From SZUA-287 sp036397975 (GTDB taxonomy: Bacteria > Bacteroidota > Ignavibacteria > UBA10030 > UBA6906), in contig DASWHW010000024.1 of NCBI GenBank assembly GCA_036397975.1, positions 1-17,864 on the forward strand: a stretch of 17,864 nucleotides of DNA, given 5' to 3'. The notes beneath the pieces were generated by a model, which was given only the letters and a program-made list of their open reading frames with translations, did not search any database and was not told the origin of the DNA. Shown here piece by piece: positions 1-7,912 of the stretch. Within the stretch, counting starts at the first letter, position 1. Each line of letters opens with the position of its first letter. A program made the translations under genes and the position numbers.

Positions 1-2
1 AT

Positions 3-838
3 CAGTGTAAGACTGAGGATGAAGTTGTCAAGGTTGTCTCCGATGCGGATGTCGTGATGGTGCAATGGGCGCCAGTGGGGAGAAAGCAATTGGGGCTATG
101 AAACGATGCAAAGGGATCGTTCGGTATGGAATCGGGCTTGACAATATCGATCTATCCTTTGCAAAGCAAAAAGGAATTGCTGTAAAAAATGTTCCTGACT
201 ATTGCTTGCACGAGGTGGCTGACCACACGATGGCGCTTTTGTTATCCCTGCAGCGACAGGTGGTTCAGGTGGATAAACTCGTTCGGCAGGGCGTTTGGAA
301 GATCACTCCGCCGTTGGTCCTTCCGCCGCTCAGGCACAGTGTGCTGGGTCTTATTGGATTCGGAAGGATCGCGCAGTTAGTGGCAAAACGTGCAAAGGCG
401 TTCGATATTACCGTCGTAGCGAGTGATCCGTTTATTCCAACGGACATTTTCGATACGGCAGGAGTCACGAAATCGAAAGTCGATGAACTCTTGAGAACCT
501 CTGACATCGTCAGCTTGCACTGTCCGTTGACAGGTGAGACCAAGCACGTCATTAACCGTAAGACCTTACACGTGATGAAGCAGCATGCATTGCTCGTGAA
601 TACAAGCCGCGGTGGGTTGATCGATACGGATGCACTGACTGAAGCCCTAAAGAACGATACCATTGCCGGTGCAGCGTTGGACGTGTTTGAGGAAGAGCCG
701 CTTCCACAGCAGAATGAGTTGTACAATCTTTCAAACGTGGTCATCACAAGTCACAACGCCTGGTATAGCAGCGCCAGTGTTCGTGAACTTCAACGCCGCG
801 CAGCAATTGCAGCAACAGAACTGCTCGACGCAAAGTAA
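3..838 (+). CDS. D-2-hydroxyacid dehydrogenase (phosphoglycerate dehydrogenase-like), 5'-partial and frameshifted
   Basis: This NAD-dependent D-isomer-specific 2-hydroxyacid dehydrogenase interconverts a 2-keto acid and its D-2-hydroxy acid in the cytoplasm. The intact downstream frame opens at an ATG at 65. In that 257-residue reading, the Rossmann motif GLIGFGRI is at 95-102, followed by the catalytic triad: Arg182 (NTSRGG), Glu211 (FEEEP) and His230 (TSHNAWYS). The ATG at 65 is probably not the true start. The other frame, from position 3, encodes QCKTEDEVVKVVSDADVVMV followed by QWAPVG, which is the usual family sequence just before the KAIGAM stretch of the downstream frame. One extra G in the GGGG run at 77-80 would join them, so the window shows a single-base loss or a sequencing error. 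The N-terminus lies outside the window. It is 36 bases upstream of the rhamnose genes. A D-lactate or D-hydroxyacid role fits the context but is inferred; a 3-phosphoglycerate dehydrogenase-like role is possible. Confidence 0.85.
75..83 (+). other. Apparent frameshift site at a G homopolymer
   Basis: The reading frame that codes for the dehydrogenase's upstream sequence (codons starting at 3, 6, 9 and so on) continues as GRKQLGL and stops at about 101. The frame that carries the rest of the protein is one base earlier. Restoring one G in the GGGG at 77-80 gives a continuous APVGEKAIGAM. Whether this is a real mutation or an assembly/base-calling error cannot be told from the sequence alone. 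Confidence 0.75.
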
Positions 839-874
839 CAATCAAACAGCAAATGAAAAAAAGGCGATAGTTGA

Positions 875-2926
875 ATGAAGAATTTGTGGAATAGTACTAA
901 AGCAAAGAAAATGGGCGAGTTGGAATTGCTCATCTACAGATCAAATATTCTGGGGGAAGATTCCTCCGTGACAAATTGGGCAGGAGGAAACACTTCCGCG
1001 AAGATACTTGAGAAGGATTTCCGGGGCAGGGCTACTCGTGTTCTCCGCGTGAAGGGGAGCGGCACGGACTTACGAACGATAGCACGCGCAGGATTTCCCG
1101 GCGTCGATCTTGGGCAGGTACTTGACTTACGTTCGCGCTCGTCCATGACGGATGAGGAGATGGTTGAATACCTTGCGCACTGCCTCGTTGACCTCAACGC
1201 GAAGAGGCCATCCATTGACGCGTTAATCCATGCCTTTATCGATCACACTCACATTGACCACATGCATCCCGACGCAATTATCGCTTTGTGCACTGCGAAA
1301 GACGGGAAACGCTTGATGAAAGAGATTTACGGACATGCGGCAGGATGGCTTCCCTGGCTGCGTCCGGGATTTGCGCTTGCAAAGCAATGCGGGGAACTCA
1401 TCAATAACAACACGAAACTGCGGGCTGTCCTCCTGGGGAAGCATGGTCTCATCACGTGGGGCAGTACCGCGAAGGAATCATACAGCAATACAATTGATGT
1501 CATCGCTGATGCACAGGATTTCTTGAAACGTCGGCTTAAAGGAAAGACGGTGTTCGGCGGGGCGAAGACATCTTCCTTGCCGTCCGCACCTCGAAAGCAA
1601 TTCGTGCAGGAATTCCTTCCCCTTGTGCGAGGTGCCGTCAGCAGATATAAGCGTACCATCGTGACGTTCGATGACGCTCCCGACGTTCTCGAATTTGTGA
1701 ACAGTAACAATCTCCAATCGCTGGCAAACAAAGGGGCCGCCTGCCCGGATCATCTGGTCAGCACGAAGCTCTTCCCAATGGTCGTCGACAGCAGCGATCC
1801 AACGAAGTTCAACGTCGTTTTTCGGAAATCGCTTGAGGCATACGTGAATCGCTACAAAACCTACTTCAGCACAAACAAGAATTCGCCCGACAAAATGTAT
1901 GATCCGTTTCCCCGGGTCATTCTGATTCCAGGAGTTGGAATGATTTCTACCGGGAAAGACAAATCCTCAGCGAACATTGCACGAGATATTTATCATCGAA
2001 CTATCGCAGTCATCAAAGGGGCATCCACTGTGAGTTCATACGTATCGATGACCCCGGCAGAAGCATATAGCGTTGAGTATTGGCCGCTGGAAATCTATAA
2101 GCTTTCACTTGCACCCCCGGAGAAATCGCTTTCGCGACGAATAGCATTCGTCACAGGAGGAGCAAGCGGTATCGGAAGAGAAATTGTACGACGGTTTGCG
2201 GCCGAAGGTGCACACGTAGTTGTTGCGGACATTAACGGTGGTGGAGCAAACACTGTCGCGGCCGAGCTCGTAAAGGCCTATGGTGCCGGGCGTGCAATGC
2301 CCTGTACGATAGATGTTACGCGCGAGGGGGATATTCAACGTGCCTTTGCACTGACCGTTGCGATGTTTGGCGGAGTGGACATTGTGGTGTCGAATGCCGG
2401 CATCTCCTCAGCGAACCCGATCGAGGATACCACTGTTGAGCAATGGGAACGGCAAATGAACATTTTGGGAAAGGGATATTTTCTGGTTGCGCGAGAAGCG
2501 TTTCGCGTGATGAAGAAACAAGGTATAGGTGGGTCCATCATATTCATTGCTTCGAAGAATGCCCTTGCAAGTGGCAAGAACGCTGCCGCGTACAGTTCTG
2601 CAAAGGCGGCCGAAATGCATCTTGCACGCTGTCTTGCTGATGAGGGTGGACCGGAAAAGATTCGCGTCAACACAGTGTGTCCTGACGCTGTCCTCCAGGG
2701 TTCTTCCATCTGGAACGGGGACTGGCGGAAAGAGCGCGCCCGTGCCTATGGTATCAGACCGAATCAACTTGAAGAATTCTATCGAAAACGCACTCTCCTT
2801 GGGGAGAGCATTCTACCTGAGGACATTGCTGAAGCCGCGTTGTTCTTCGCGACAGACAAATCACTAAAGACAACAGGTGGTGTGCTTACCGTTGATGGCG
2901 GTGTAGCAGCGGCATTCGTTCGATAA
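875..2926 (+). CDS. rhaEW: Bifunctional rhamnulose-1-phosphate aldolase / L-lactaldehyde dehydrogenase (RhaEW, YuxG type)
   Basis: This is a 683-residue fusion enzyme. Residues about 15-400 form a class II aldolase domain with a histidine cluster for the metal (HTHIDHMHPDA, His124/126/129/131) and a further His190 in GKHGLITWG. Residues about 420-683 form a short-chain dehydrogenase with TGGASGIG at 427-434, Asp452 at the end of the second strand (NAD preference), NAG at 507-509, Ser560, the catalytic pair Tyr573 and Lys577 (YSSAK), and a C-terminal TGGVLTVDGG. In the known family the first half cleaves L-rhamnulose-1-phosphate to DHAP and L-lactaldehyde, and the second oxidises the aldehyde to L-lactate. 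The length and domain order match that fusion. The next gene starts 14 bases later, and a kinase and rhamnose isomerase follow, which supports rhamnose as substrate. An AAGG at 861-864 is a weak ribosome site. A related deoxysugar phosphate cannot be excluded. Confidence 0.92.
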   Translation: MKNLWNSTKAKKMGELELLIYRSNILGEDSSVTNWAGGNTSAKILEKDFRGRATRVLRVKGSGTDLRTIARAGFPGVDLGQVLDLRSRSSMTDEEMVEYLAHCLVDLNAKRPSIDALIHAFIDHTHIDHMHPDAIIALCTAKDGKRLMKEIYGHAAGWLPWLRPGFALAKQCGELINNNTKLRAVLLGKHGLITWGSTAKESYSNTIDVIADAQDFLKRRLKGKTVFGGAKTSSLPSAPRKQFVQEFLPLVRGAVSRYKRTIVTFDDAPDVLEFVNSNNLQSLANKGAACPDHLVSTKLFPMVVDSSDPTKFNVVFRKSLEAYVNRYKTYFSTNKNSPDKMYDPFPRVILIPGVGMISTGKDKSSANIARDIYHRTIAVIKGASTVSSYVSMTPAEAYSVEYWPLEIYKLSLAPPEKSLSRRIAFVTGGASGIGREIVRRFAAEGAHVVVADINGGGANTVAAELVKAYGAGRAMPCTIDVTREGDIQRAFALTVAMFGGVDIVVSNAGISSANPIEDTTVEQWERQMNILGKGYFLVAREAFRVMKKQGIGGSIIFIASKNALASGKNAAAYSSAKAAEMHLARCLADEGGPEKIRVNTVCPDAVLQGSSIWNGDWRKERARAYGIRPNQLEEFYRKRTLLGESILPEDIAEAALFFATDKSLKTTGGVLTVDGGVAAAFVR

Positions 2927-2940
2927 TCTCGCGTCGCGCA

Positions 2941-4410
2941 ATGAGTTTACTTGGAATTGATATCGGGACAACAGGCTGTAAGGTTGTTGCCTTCAACAAC
3001 GAAGGGAAGATGATCTTCGCGTCATCGGCCGAGTATCCGTTACTGTTCCCTCGCACGGGTTGGATTGAACTTGATCCTGAATTGGTATGGCGAAAGGTTG
3101 TGCGTTGTATTCGAGAGGTTGCCACTAAGACCAGGCGTGATCCTGTGTCCGCGCTTGCGGTGTCTGCTCAAGGTGAAGCATTCATTCCTGTCGACGCAAG
3201 GGGAAATGCTCTTTATAGTAGTATTGTGACCTTTGATTCGAGAGCAGAGACGAATCTGGAATTTTGGCGATCAAGTGTCGGAGCATTGAAAATCTTCCGG
3301 ACGACAGGCATTCCCTTGAGTGCAATGGCAACACTTCTGAAGATTCAATGGTTGATGGAGAACAAGCCGGGCATTGCGCGGAAAGTGAAAAAGTTTCTTT
3401 GTTTTCAGGATTACTTTGCATTGAAGATTGGATTGCAGCCAGCGATTGACTATTCGCTGGCAGCACGCACCATGGCGTTCGACATCAATACCTGCTCATG
3501 GTCAAACTTGATGTTGAGACGAGCGAACATTGAGCAAGATCAAATGGCAAAGCCGGTGCCTTCGGGGGTAGTTGTCGGCGACATCTCCCCGTTGGCAGCT
3601 CGAACCCTGGGACTGCCGAAAGGAGCGCTCGTGGTTGCAGGCGGACATGACCAGCCGTGTGGAGCGTTCGGCGCTGGCGTTGTGCGTACCGATGAGGCAA
3701 TGTATGCCACCGGAACCGTGGAATGTATAGTCCCTGTGTTCTCAAAGCCACACGCAACTCCCGTTATGATGCGAAACAACCTGTGCAATTATCCACACGT
3801 CGTCCGTGGAAAGTTTGTTTCCCTCGCATTCAATTTTACAGGAGGCTCATTGTTGCGTTGGTATCGTGATACCTTTGGCGGGAATTACAACAAGCTTATC
3901 CGCGGCATCCCGAGTGTTCCAACAGGGGTCATGGTGCTTCCACATTTTACGATGACGGGCACGCCGTATTTCGACACCCGCTCAAAAGGTGTCATCGCCG
4001 GCTTGCAGCTTTCTACTAAAAAAGGTGAGATCACAAGGGCTTTGCTGGAGGGGGTAACTTTCGAGATGAAGCTGAACGTCGAATTGCTTGAGCAGGCAGG
4101 CATACGGATAAAATCGTTCCGAGCGATCGGCGGTGGCTCAAAGTCTTCACAATGGATGCAGATCAAAGCGGAGATCATGAATCGGCCTGTGCACGCAATG
4201 GAAGTGACCGAGGCGGCCTGTCTTGGTGCAGCGATGCTTGCGGGTATTGGCGCGAAAGTATTTGATTCACCTTCTGATGCAGTCAGGGCTTGCGTGCGAT
4301 TGAGGAGGACATACCGTCCCCGCAAACGCGTCGCTGAGTTGTATGCACAGAAGTTCGAGCTGTACCGTAGACTATATCCGGCCATGCGCGACATACTTCA
4401 TCATCTTTGA
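2941..4410 (+). CDS. rhaB: FGGY-family carbohydrate kinase, probable L-rhamnulokinase
   Basis: This is a 489-residue ATP-dependent sugar kinase of the ribokinase-unrelated FGGY (hexokinase/actin) fold. Visible motifs are the N-terminal phosphate-binding loop GIDIGTTGCK (5-14), the catalytic-base region GGHDQPCGAFGAG (234-246, Asp236 the likely base), and the C-terminal adenosine-binding GGGSKSSQWMQIKA starting at 397. Length is normal for the family. From sequence motifs alone it could be a xylulose, fuculose or rhamnulose kinase. The call rests on its position between the rhamnulose-1-phosphate aldolase and the rhamnose isomerase, where it would phosphorylate L-rhamnulose at C1. No clear Shine-Dalgarno sequence precedes the ATG. 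Its stop codon nearly abuts the next gene, consistent with one transcript. Confidence 0.88.
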   Translation: MSLLGIDIGTTGCKVVAFNNEGKMIFASSAEYPLLFPRTGWIELDPELVWRKVVRCIREVATKTRRDPVSALAVSAQGEAFIPVDARGNALYSSIVTFDSRAETNLEFWRSSVGALKIFRTTGIPLSAMATLLKIQWLMENKPGIARKVKKFLCFQDYFALKIGLQPAIDYSLAARTMAFDINTCSWSNLMLRRANIEQDQMAKPVPSGVVVGDISPLAARTLGLPKGALVVAGGHDQPCGAFGAGVVRTDEAMYATGTVECIVPVFSKPHATPVMMRNNLCNYPHVVRGKFVSLAFNFTGGSLLRWYRDTFGGNYNKLIRGIPSVPTGVMVLPHFTMTGTPYFDTRSKGVIAGLQLSTKKGEITRALLEGVTFEMKLNVELLEQAGIRIKSFRAIGGGSKSSQWMQIKAEIMNRPVHAMEVTEAACLGAAMLAGIGAKVFDSPSDAVRACVRLRRTYRPRKRVAELYAQKFELYRRLYPAMRDILHHL

Positions 4411-4424
4411 TCTCGGTGCTCATC

Positions 4425-5726
4425 ATGGAAACAGGTTTTATTATTGAGAAATCATTCATTGCTAAAGAAAACGAACGTGCGCACCCGGATTTGGAGCGTG
4501 ACTATGACGTGTTAGGGGAGCAACTCGAACGACGCGGGATTGCGATTGAGGAGATTACCAAAAAAGTTCAAGAATTTGCCGTTGCCGTACCGTCATGGGG
4601 TGTTGGCACGGGCGGAACTCGGTTCGCGCGATTTCCGGGTGAAGGCGAGCCACGCAATGTGTTCGACAAGTTAGTTGATTGTGCAACGATACACCAGCTT
4701 ACAAGAGCAACACCCCGTGTAGCATTGCACATTCCATGGGACAAACCGGAGAACCCCTTAACACTACGTCAGTTTGCGAATTCATTGCAAATCGGATTCG
4801 ACGCGATGAACTCCAACACCTTTCAGGATCAACCGGGTCAAAAGCTCAGCTACAAGTTTGGCAGTCTCACCCACACCGACCGGAATGTGAGAAAGCAAGC
4901 AATTGCACACAATATCGAATGTATCGAGATTGGAAAACAAATAGGCTCGAGGGCACTTTCCGTATGGGTTGGAGATGGAGGGAATTTTCCAGGACAAATT
5001 GACCTTCGCTCCAATCTTGAACGGTATCTCGAAAGCGTCAAAGAGATTTATGCTGCCCTCCCGGGTGATTGGCAGCTCTTCATCGAGTATAAGTTGTACG
5101 AACCGGCATTCTATTCAACTGTGATCAACGATTGGGGTACTGCACACCACGTTGTCGAACAGCTCGGGCCGAAAGCATCGGTTTTGGTTGATCTTGGCCA
5201 TCACGCACCGAATGTAAATATCGAGATGATTGTTTCCAAATTGTTGCAGTTCGGTCGGCTCGGTGGTTTCCACTTCAATGACAGCAAATACGGGGACGAT
5301 GATCTTGATGCGGGAAGTATCAAGCCGTTTCAGCTGTTCTTGATCTTTTGTGAACTGCTTCAAGATTCATTGCGAGCAACGAGACAAACGCCACCACCAT
5401 CATACATGATCGATCAAAGTCATAACGTGACTGATCCGATTGAGTCTTTGATGAACACGGTTGAGGAATTACGGCGGGCGTATGCACAAGCATTGCTTGT
5501 TGATAGACAGGGACTTCTTTCCGATCAAGAGAAAAACGATGCTATCATGGCCATGAGGAAACTAAAGAAAGCGTTCGTTACAGAGGTTTCTCCAATCTTG
5601 GGCACTGCGCGCCACAGAAGTGGAGGTGCTATTGATCCAATACGCGTGTATCGTGAGAGTCAATACAGGAAAAGAAAAGGTGTTGAGCGACCAGCGGTGA
5701 ACACAACAAATTCGGGTATCGTCTAA
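4425..5726 (+). CDS. rhaI: L-rhamnose isomerase, Pseudomonas stutzeri (RhaI) type
   Basis: This TIM-barrel metal-dependent aldose-ketose isomerase converts L-rhamnose to L-rhamnulose. From memory, the P. stutzeri enzyme's metal and catalytic residues are Glu219, Asp254, His257, His281, Asp289, Asp291 and Asp327. Counted from an upstream TTG at 4407, all recur here at a constant +8 offset: Glu227 (FIEYK), Asp262 and His265 (VDLGHH), His289 (GGFHFND), Asp297 and Asp299 (YGDDDLD), and Asp335 (MIDQSHN). Long stretches such as VPSWGVGTGGTRFARFPG and NVTDPIESL are nearly family-identical. The open frame reaches the TTG at 4407, which overlaps the kinase stop, but the ATG at 4425 (METGF) aligns with the normal N-terminus, giving 433 residues. 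The known enzyme also isomerises D-allose and other rare sugars, so broad specificity is possible. Confidence 0.95.
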   Translation: METGFIIEKSFIAKENERAHPDLERDYDVLGEQLERRGIAIEEITKKVQEFAVAVPSWGVGTGGTRFARFPGEGEPRNVFDKLVDCATIHQLTRATPRVALHIPWDKPENPLTLRQFANSLQIGFDAMNSNTFQDQPGQKLSYKFGSLTHTDRNVRKQAIAHNIECIEIGKQIGSRALSVWVGDGGNFPGQIDLRSNLERYLESVKEIYAALPGDWQLFIEYKLYEPAFYSTVINDWGTAHHVVEQLGPKASVLVDLGHHAPNVNIEMIVSKLLQFGRLGGFHFNDSKYGDDDLDAGSIKPFQLFLIFCELLQDSLRATRQTPPPSYMIDQSHNVTDPIESLMNTVEELRRAYAQALLVDRQGLLSDQEKNDAIMAMRKLKKAFVTEVSPILGTARHRSGGAIDPIRVYRESQYRKRKGVERPAVNTTNSGIV

Positions 5727-5728
5727 TC

Positions 5729-7009
5729 ATGAAAGTCCATCTCGCATACGGTAAAAAAGGTCTCGACATCGACATTCCAGATCGAAATCTGGTAAAGGTG
5801 ATGACGATGCCTGCGGCCGAAGCATTGGCAGATCCGGACAACGCAATACTGCAAGCGCTTCAGAACCCGATCGAATCACCACCCTTTTCGGATCTCGCTC
5901 GGCGAGCCAAAAGTGCGTGCGTGGTGATCTGCGATGTGACACGTCCCGCTCCCAACAAAATCATCCTTCCCCATATCTTCCACGCGTTAGAAGAAAACGG
6001 AATCGATCGAGTGAATGTAACAGTTCTCGTGGCCACCGGCCTTCATCGGCCAAGCAAACCGGAAGAGCTCGAAGAAATGGTGGGCGTTGATATCCAGAAA
6101 CGGTATCGGGTTGTCGACCACCACGCGAGAATCATTGAAGAACAAAGATACCTCGGCGAAACCTCAAGCAACACTCCAGTGTACATCGACAAGGAGTATT
6201 GTAACGCGGACCTGAAAATTACGACCGGATTTATCGAGCCTCATCTCATGGCCGGTTTTTCGGGCGGCCGAAAGATGGTTGCACCGGGATGTGCAGGAGA
6301 ATTGACAATCAAATCCCTCCACAGTCCATTCTTTCTTGAAAACCAGATGTGCAAGGAAGGATCGATCGAGAACAACCCGCTCCATCTTGAACTGTTGGAG
6401 ATCGCAGAGATGGCAGGCCATGATTTTATCGTGAATGTGGCGATGAATGAATCCGGGAAAATAACGGGAGTGTTTGCCGGACATCCAACTCGGGCCCACG
6501 AGACAGGAATTAACCACGTCCGTCATTCGGTCCGCTCGACCGTAAAGGAGCCTGTTGACATTGTCATCACGACCAGTGCGGGTTATCCATTGGACCTCAC
6601 GTTCTACCAAGCTGTGAAGGGCATGACTGCTGCTCTGCCGATTGTGAAGAAGGGAGGAATGCTGATTATCGCAGCAGAATGTGCGGAAGGCCTTGGCAGC
6701 AGTGAGTTTCGTGACATGGCGACGAAATTCGAGTCTGCCGATGCGTTTCTTCAAACGATACTTTCCAACCCCGTAGTGCTTGATCAGTGGCAGTTGGAGG
6801 AATGTGCAAAAGTGGCGCGCAAAGCGGATGTCGTTCTTGTCTCATCGGGTATTCCGGCTGAGTATCGAGACAAGTTATTTGTTCGATCAAGTGATAGCGT
6901 TGAAAATGCCCTGGGGCAGGGCTTTGCAAAATATGGTGACATTGCAACTGTCGCTGTCATCCCGAAAGGCCCGTACACCCTTGTCGAAGTTGAGCTTGTA
7001 GAGACCTAG
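5729..7009 (+). CDS. larA: LarA-family nickel-pincer 2-hydroxyacid racemase/epimerase
   Basis: This is a 426-residue member of the lactate racemase (DUF2088) family, which uses a covalently attached nickel-pincer nucleotide to racemise or epimerise 2-hydroxy acids by hydride transfer. Key residues of Lactobacillus plantarum LarA (Asp72, Arg75, His108, His174, Lys184, His200, recalled from the literature) have counterparts at Asp69 and Arg72 (DVTRPAP), His106 (ATGLHRP), His172 and Lys182 (EPHLMAGFSGGRK) and His198 (SLHSPF). The cofactor lysine and histidines are thus present and the enzyme should be active if the cofactor is supplied. It starts 2 bases after rhaI, so it is almost certainly co-transcribed. 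Rhamnose cleavage yields L-lactate, so conversion of L- to D-lactate is the simplest role. The family also includes malate, hydroxyglutarate and sugar-acid enzymes, so the substrate is not certain. The cofactor genes larB, larC and larE are not in the window. Confidence 0.9.
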   Translation: MKVHLAYGKKGLDIDIPDRNLVKVMTMPAAEALADPDNAILQALQNPIESPPFSDLARRAKSACVVICDVTRPAPNKIILPHIFHALEENGIDRVNVTVLVATGLHRPSKPEELEEMVGVDIQKRYRVVDHHARIIEEQRYLGETSSNTPVYIDKEYCNADLKITTGFIEPHLMAGFSGGRKMVAPGCAGELTIKSLHSPFFLENQMCKEGSIENNPLHLELLEIAEMAGHDFIVNVAMNESGKITGVFAGHPTRAHETGINHVRHSVRSTVKEPVDIVITTSAGYPLDLTFYQAVKGMTAALPIVKKGGMLIIAAECAEGLGSSEFRDMATKFESADAFLQTILSNPVVLDQWQLEECAKVARKADVVLVSSGIPAEYRDKLFVRSSDSVENALGQGFAKYGDIATVAVIPKGPYTLVEVELVET

Positions 7010-7122
7010 ACGTTATGAAAGTTGAGGTAGTTTCGTGCTGTGAAATGTCAATTCAATTTGGTACTATTTATTGTTAGCACTAATGAAACATTGATTTATT
7101 AGTAAAACGGAGAACTCCCTCC
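7010..7122. promoter_or_regulatory. Only intergenic gap; probable promoter region of the iclR-led block
   Basis: This 113-base stretch separates the rhamnose genes from the regulator and is markedly more A+T-rich than its surroundings. It contains the palindrome at 7079-7103 and a good ribosome site, GGAGA at 7109-7113, nine bases before the ATG at 7123. A possible Bacteroidota-like promoter (TTTC at 7031, 18-base spacer, TCAATTTG at 7053-7060) has one mismatch in each element to TTTG / TAnnTTTG and is only a weak suggestion. I see no hairpin followed by a T-run that would terminate the upstream operon, so read-through into iclR is possible. Confidence 0.5.
7079..7103. promoter_or_regulatory. 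25-bp imperfect palindrome, candidate IclR operator
   Basis: The element has half-sites ACTAAT (7079-7084) and ATTAGT (7098-7103). Reading inward, 10 of 12 base pairs across the dyad match, with mismatches only at the 7th and 10th pairs. It lies 19 bases upstream of the iclR ATG in the only sizeable intergenic gap. IclR-family proteins usually bind short palindromes near their own promoters, so autoregulation and control of the following genes is a natural inference. The site is A+T-rich, which raises the chance of coincidental symmetry. Confidence 0.5.
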
Positions 7123-7908
7123 ATGGAATACATTGTCCCTGCAGTTCAGCGGGCCGTCCAGGTTCTTGAGATTCTGGCTACGACTGCCGAAGGTTTATCG
7201 CTCGCCGATCTTTCGAAGCGCATTGGTGTTCCCAAAAGCACGCTCTTCAGAATCCTTGCGACCTTGAAGCACAATTCTCTCGTCAATCACGATGAGCAAC
7301 GAAGGAAGTTTACTCTGGGGATCAAACTCCTGGATTGGGGAAATGTTGCGCTCAGCAGGATCGACTTGAAGACAGTTGCACACCCGCATCTCGTGAGGAT
7401 GGCGCGTGGAAGTAAACAAAGCTACTACCTTGCCATTCTTGATCATTATGAAGTCATCATTATCGACCGCGTCGACACACCGGAGATCTGGACGATGGTG
7501 GCGCGATTAGGGCAACGTTCACCGGTTCACGCGACAGCGTCGGGACAGATTCTCATTTCAGATCTGCGTCCCGATGTGTTGGAGAAGATCATCAAGCGAA
7601 GTGGCCTGAAGAAATATACGCCCCACACGATTACGAGCTTCAAGAAACTGAAACTACGTCTCCAGGAGGTGAAGGAGTGCGGTTATTCCATTGCTGATGC
7701 CGAGTACAAGCCTGATCTCTGTGCCCTTGCCGTTCCGATCTTCGACCACCACAGCAGAGTCGCTGCTGCCCTGATGATGGCGCTCCCGCATGCACTGACG
7801 GCCAAGAACAGAAAAATGCTCGACGGCATGATCGAGATGTTGAAACAGGAAGCGGACAAAATCTCTTGCGAGATTGGATATCAGGAACCCGAAAGTGAAA
7901 TCGTGTGA
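7123..7908 (+). CDS. IclR-family transcriptional regulator
   Basis: This is a 261-residue regulator of normal family length. An N-terminal winged helix-turn-helix covers about residues 5-65 (AVQRAVQVLEIL, LADLSKRIGVPKSTLFRILA). A GAF-like effector-binding domain covers about 80-250, with the conserved PVHATASGQ at 134-142 and EYKPDLCALAVPIFD at 194-208. Members bind small catabolic ligands such as sugar acids, aromatic acids or keto-deoxy sugars, and act as repressors or activators. The start at 7123 is supported by GGAGA at 7109-7113. The gene sits between the rhamnose operon and the downstream block, is followed by the next gene after 4 bases, and has a palindrome just upstream. It most likely controls the downstream block and perhaps itself. 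The ligand is unknown. Confidence 0.93.
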   Translation: MEYIVPAVQRAVQVLEILATTAEGLSLADLSKRIGVPKSTLFRILATLKHNSLVNHDEQRRKFTLGIKLLDWGNVALSRIDLKTVAHPHLVRMARGSKQSYYLAILDHYEVIIIDRVDTPEIWTMVARLGQRSPVHATASGQILISDLRPDVLEKIIKRSGLKKYTPHTITSFKKLKLRLQEVKECGYSIADAEYKPDLCALAVPIFDHHSRVAAALMMALPHALTAKNRKMLDGMIEMLKQEADKISCEIGYQEPESEIV

Positions 7909-7912
7909 ATAG

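Noticed and set aside
265..747. A 160-codon ORF on the - strand.
   Set aside because: It is antisense to the dehydrogenase, whose catalytic motifs are clear, and its translation is Ser/Cys-rich with no recognisable domain. Other - strand ORFs in the window were dismissed for the same reason.
4407..4424. TTG start for the rhamnose isomerase overlapping the kinase stop.
   Set aside because: The ATG at 4425 matches the usual N-terminus of the family, and the six extra residues have no counterpart. The TTG cannot be wholly excluded because the stop overlap would allow coupling.
7015..7077. A 20-codon ORF on the + strand in the intergenic gap (starts MKVEVVSCCEM).
   Set aside because: It has no ribosome site or recognisable family, and lies in an A+T-rich promoter-like gap. 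Chance is the simplest explanation.
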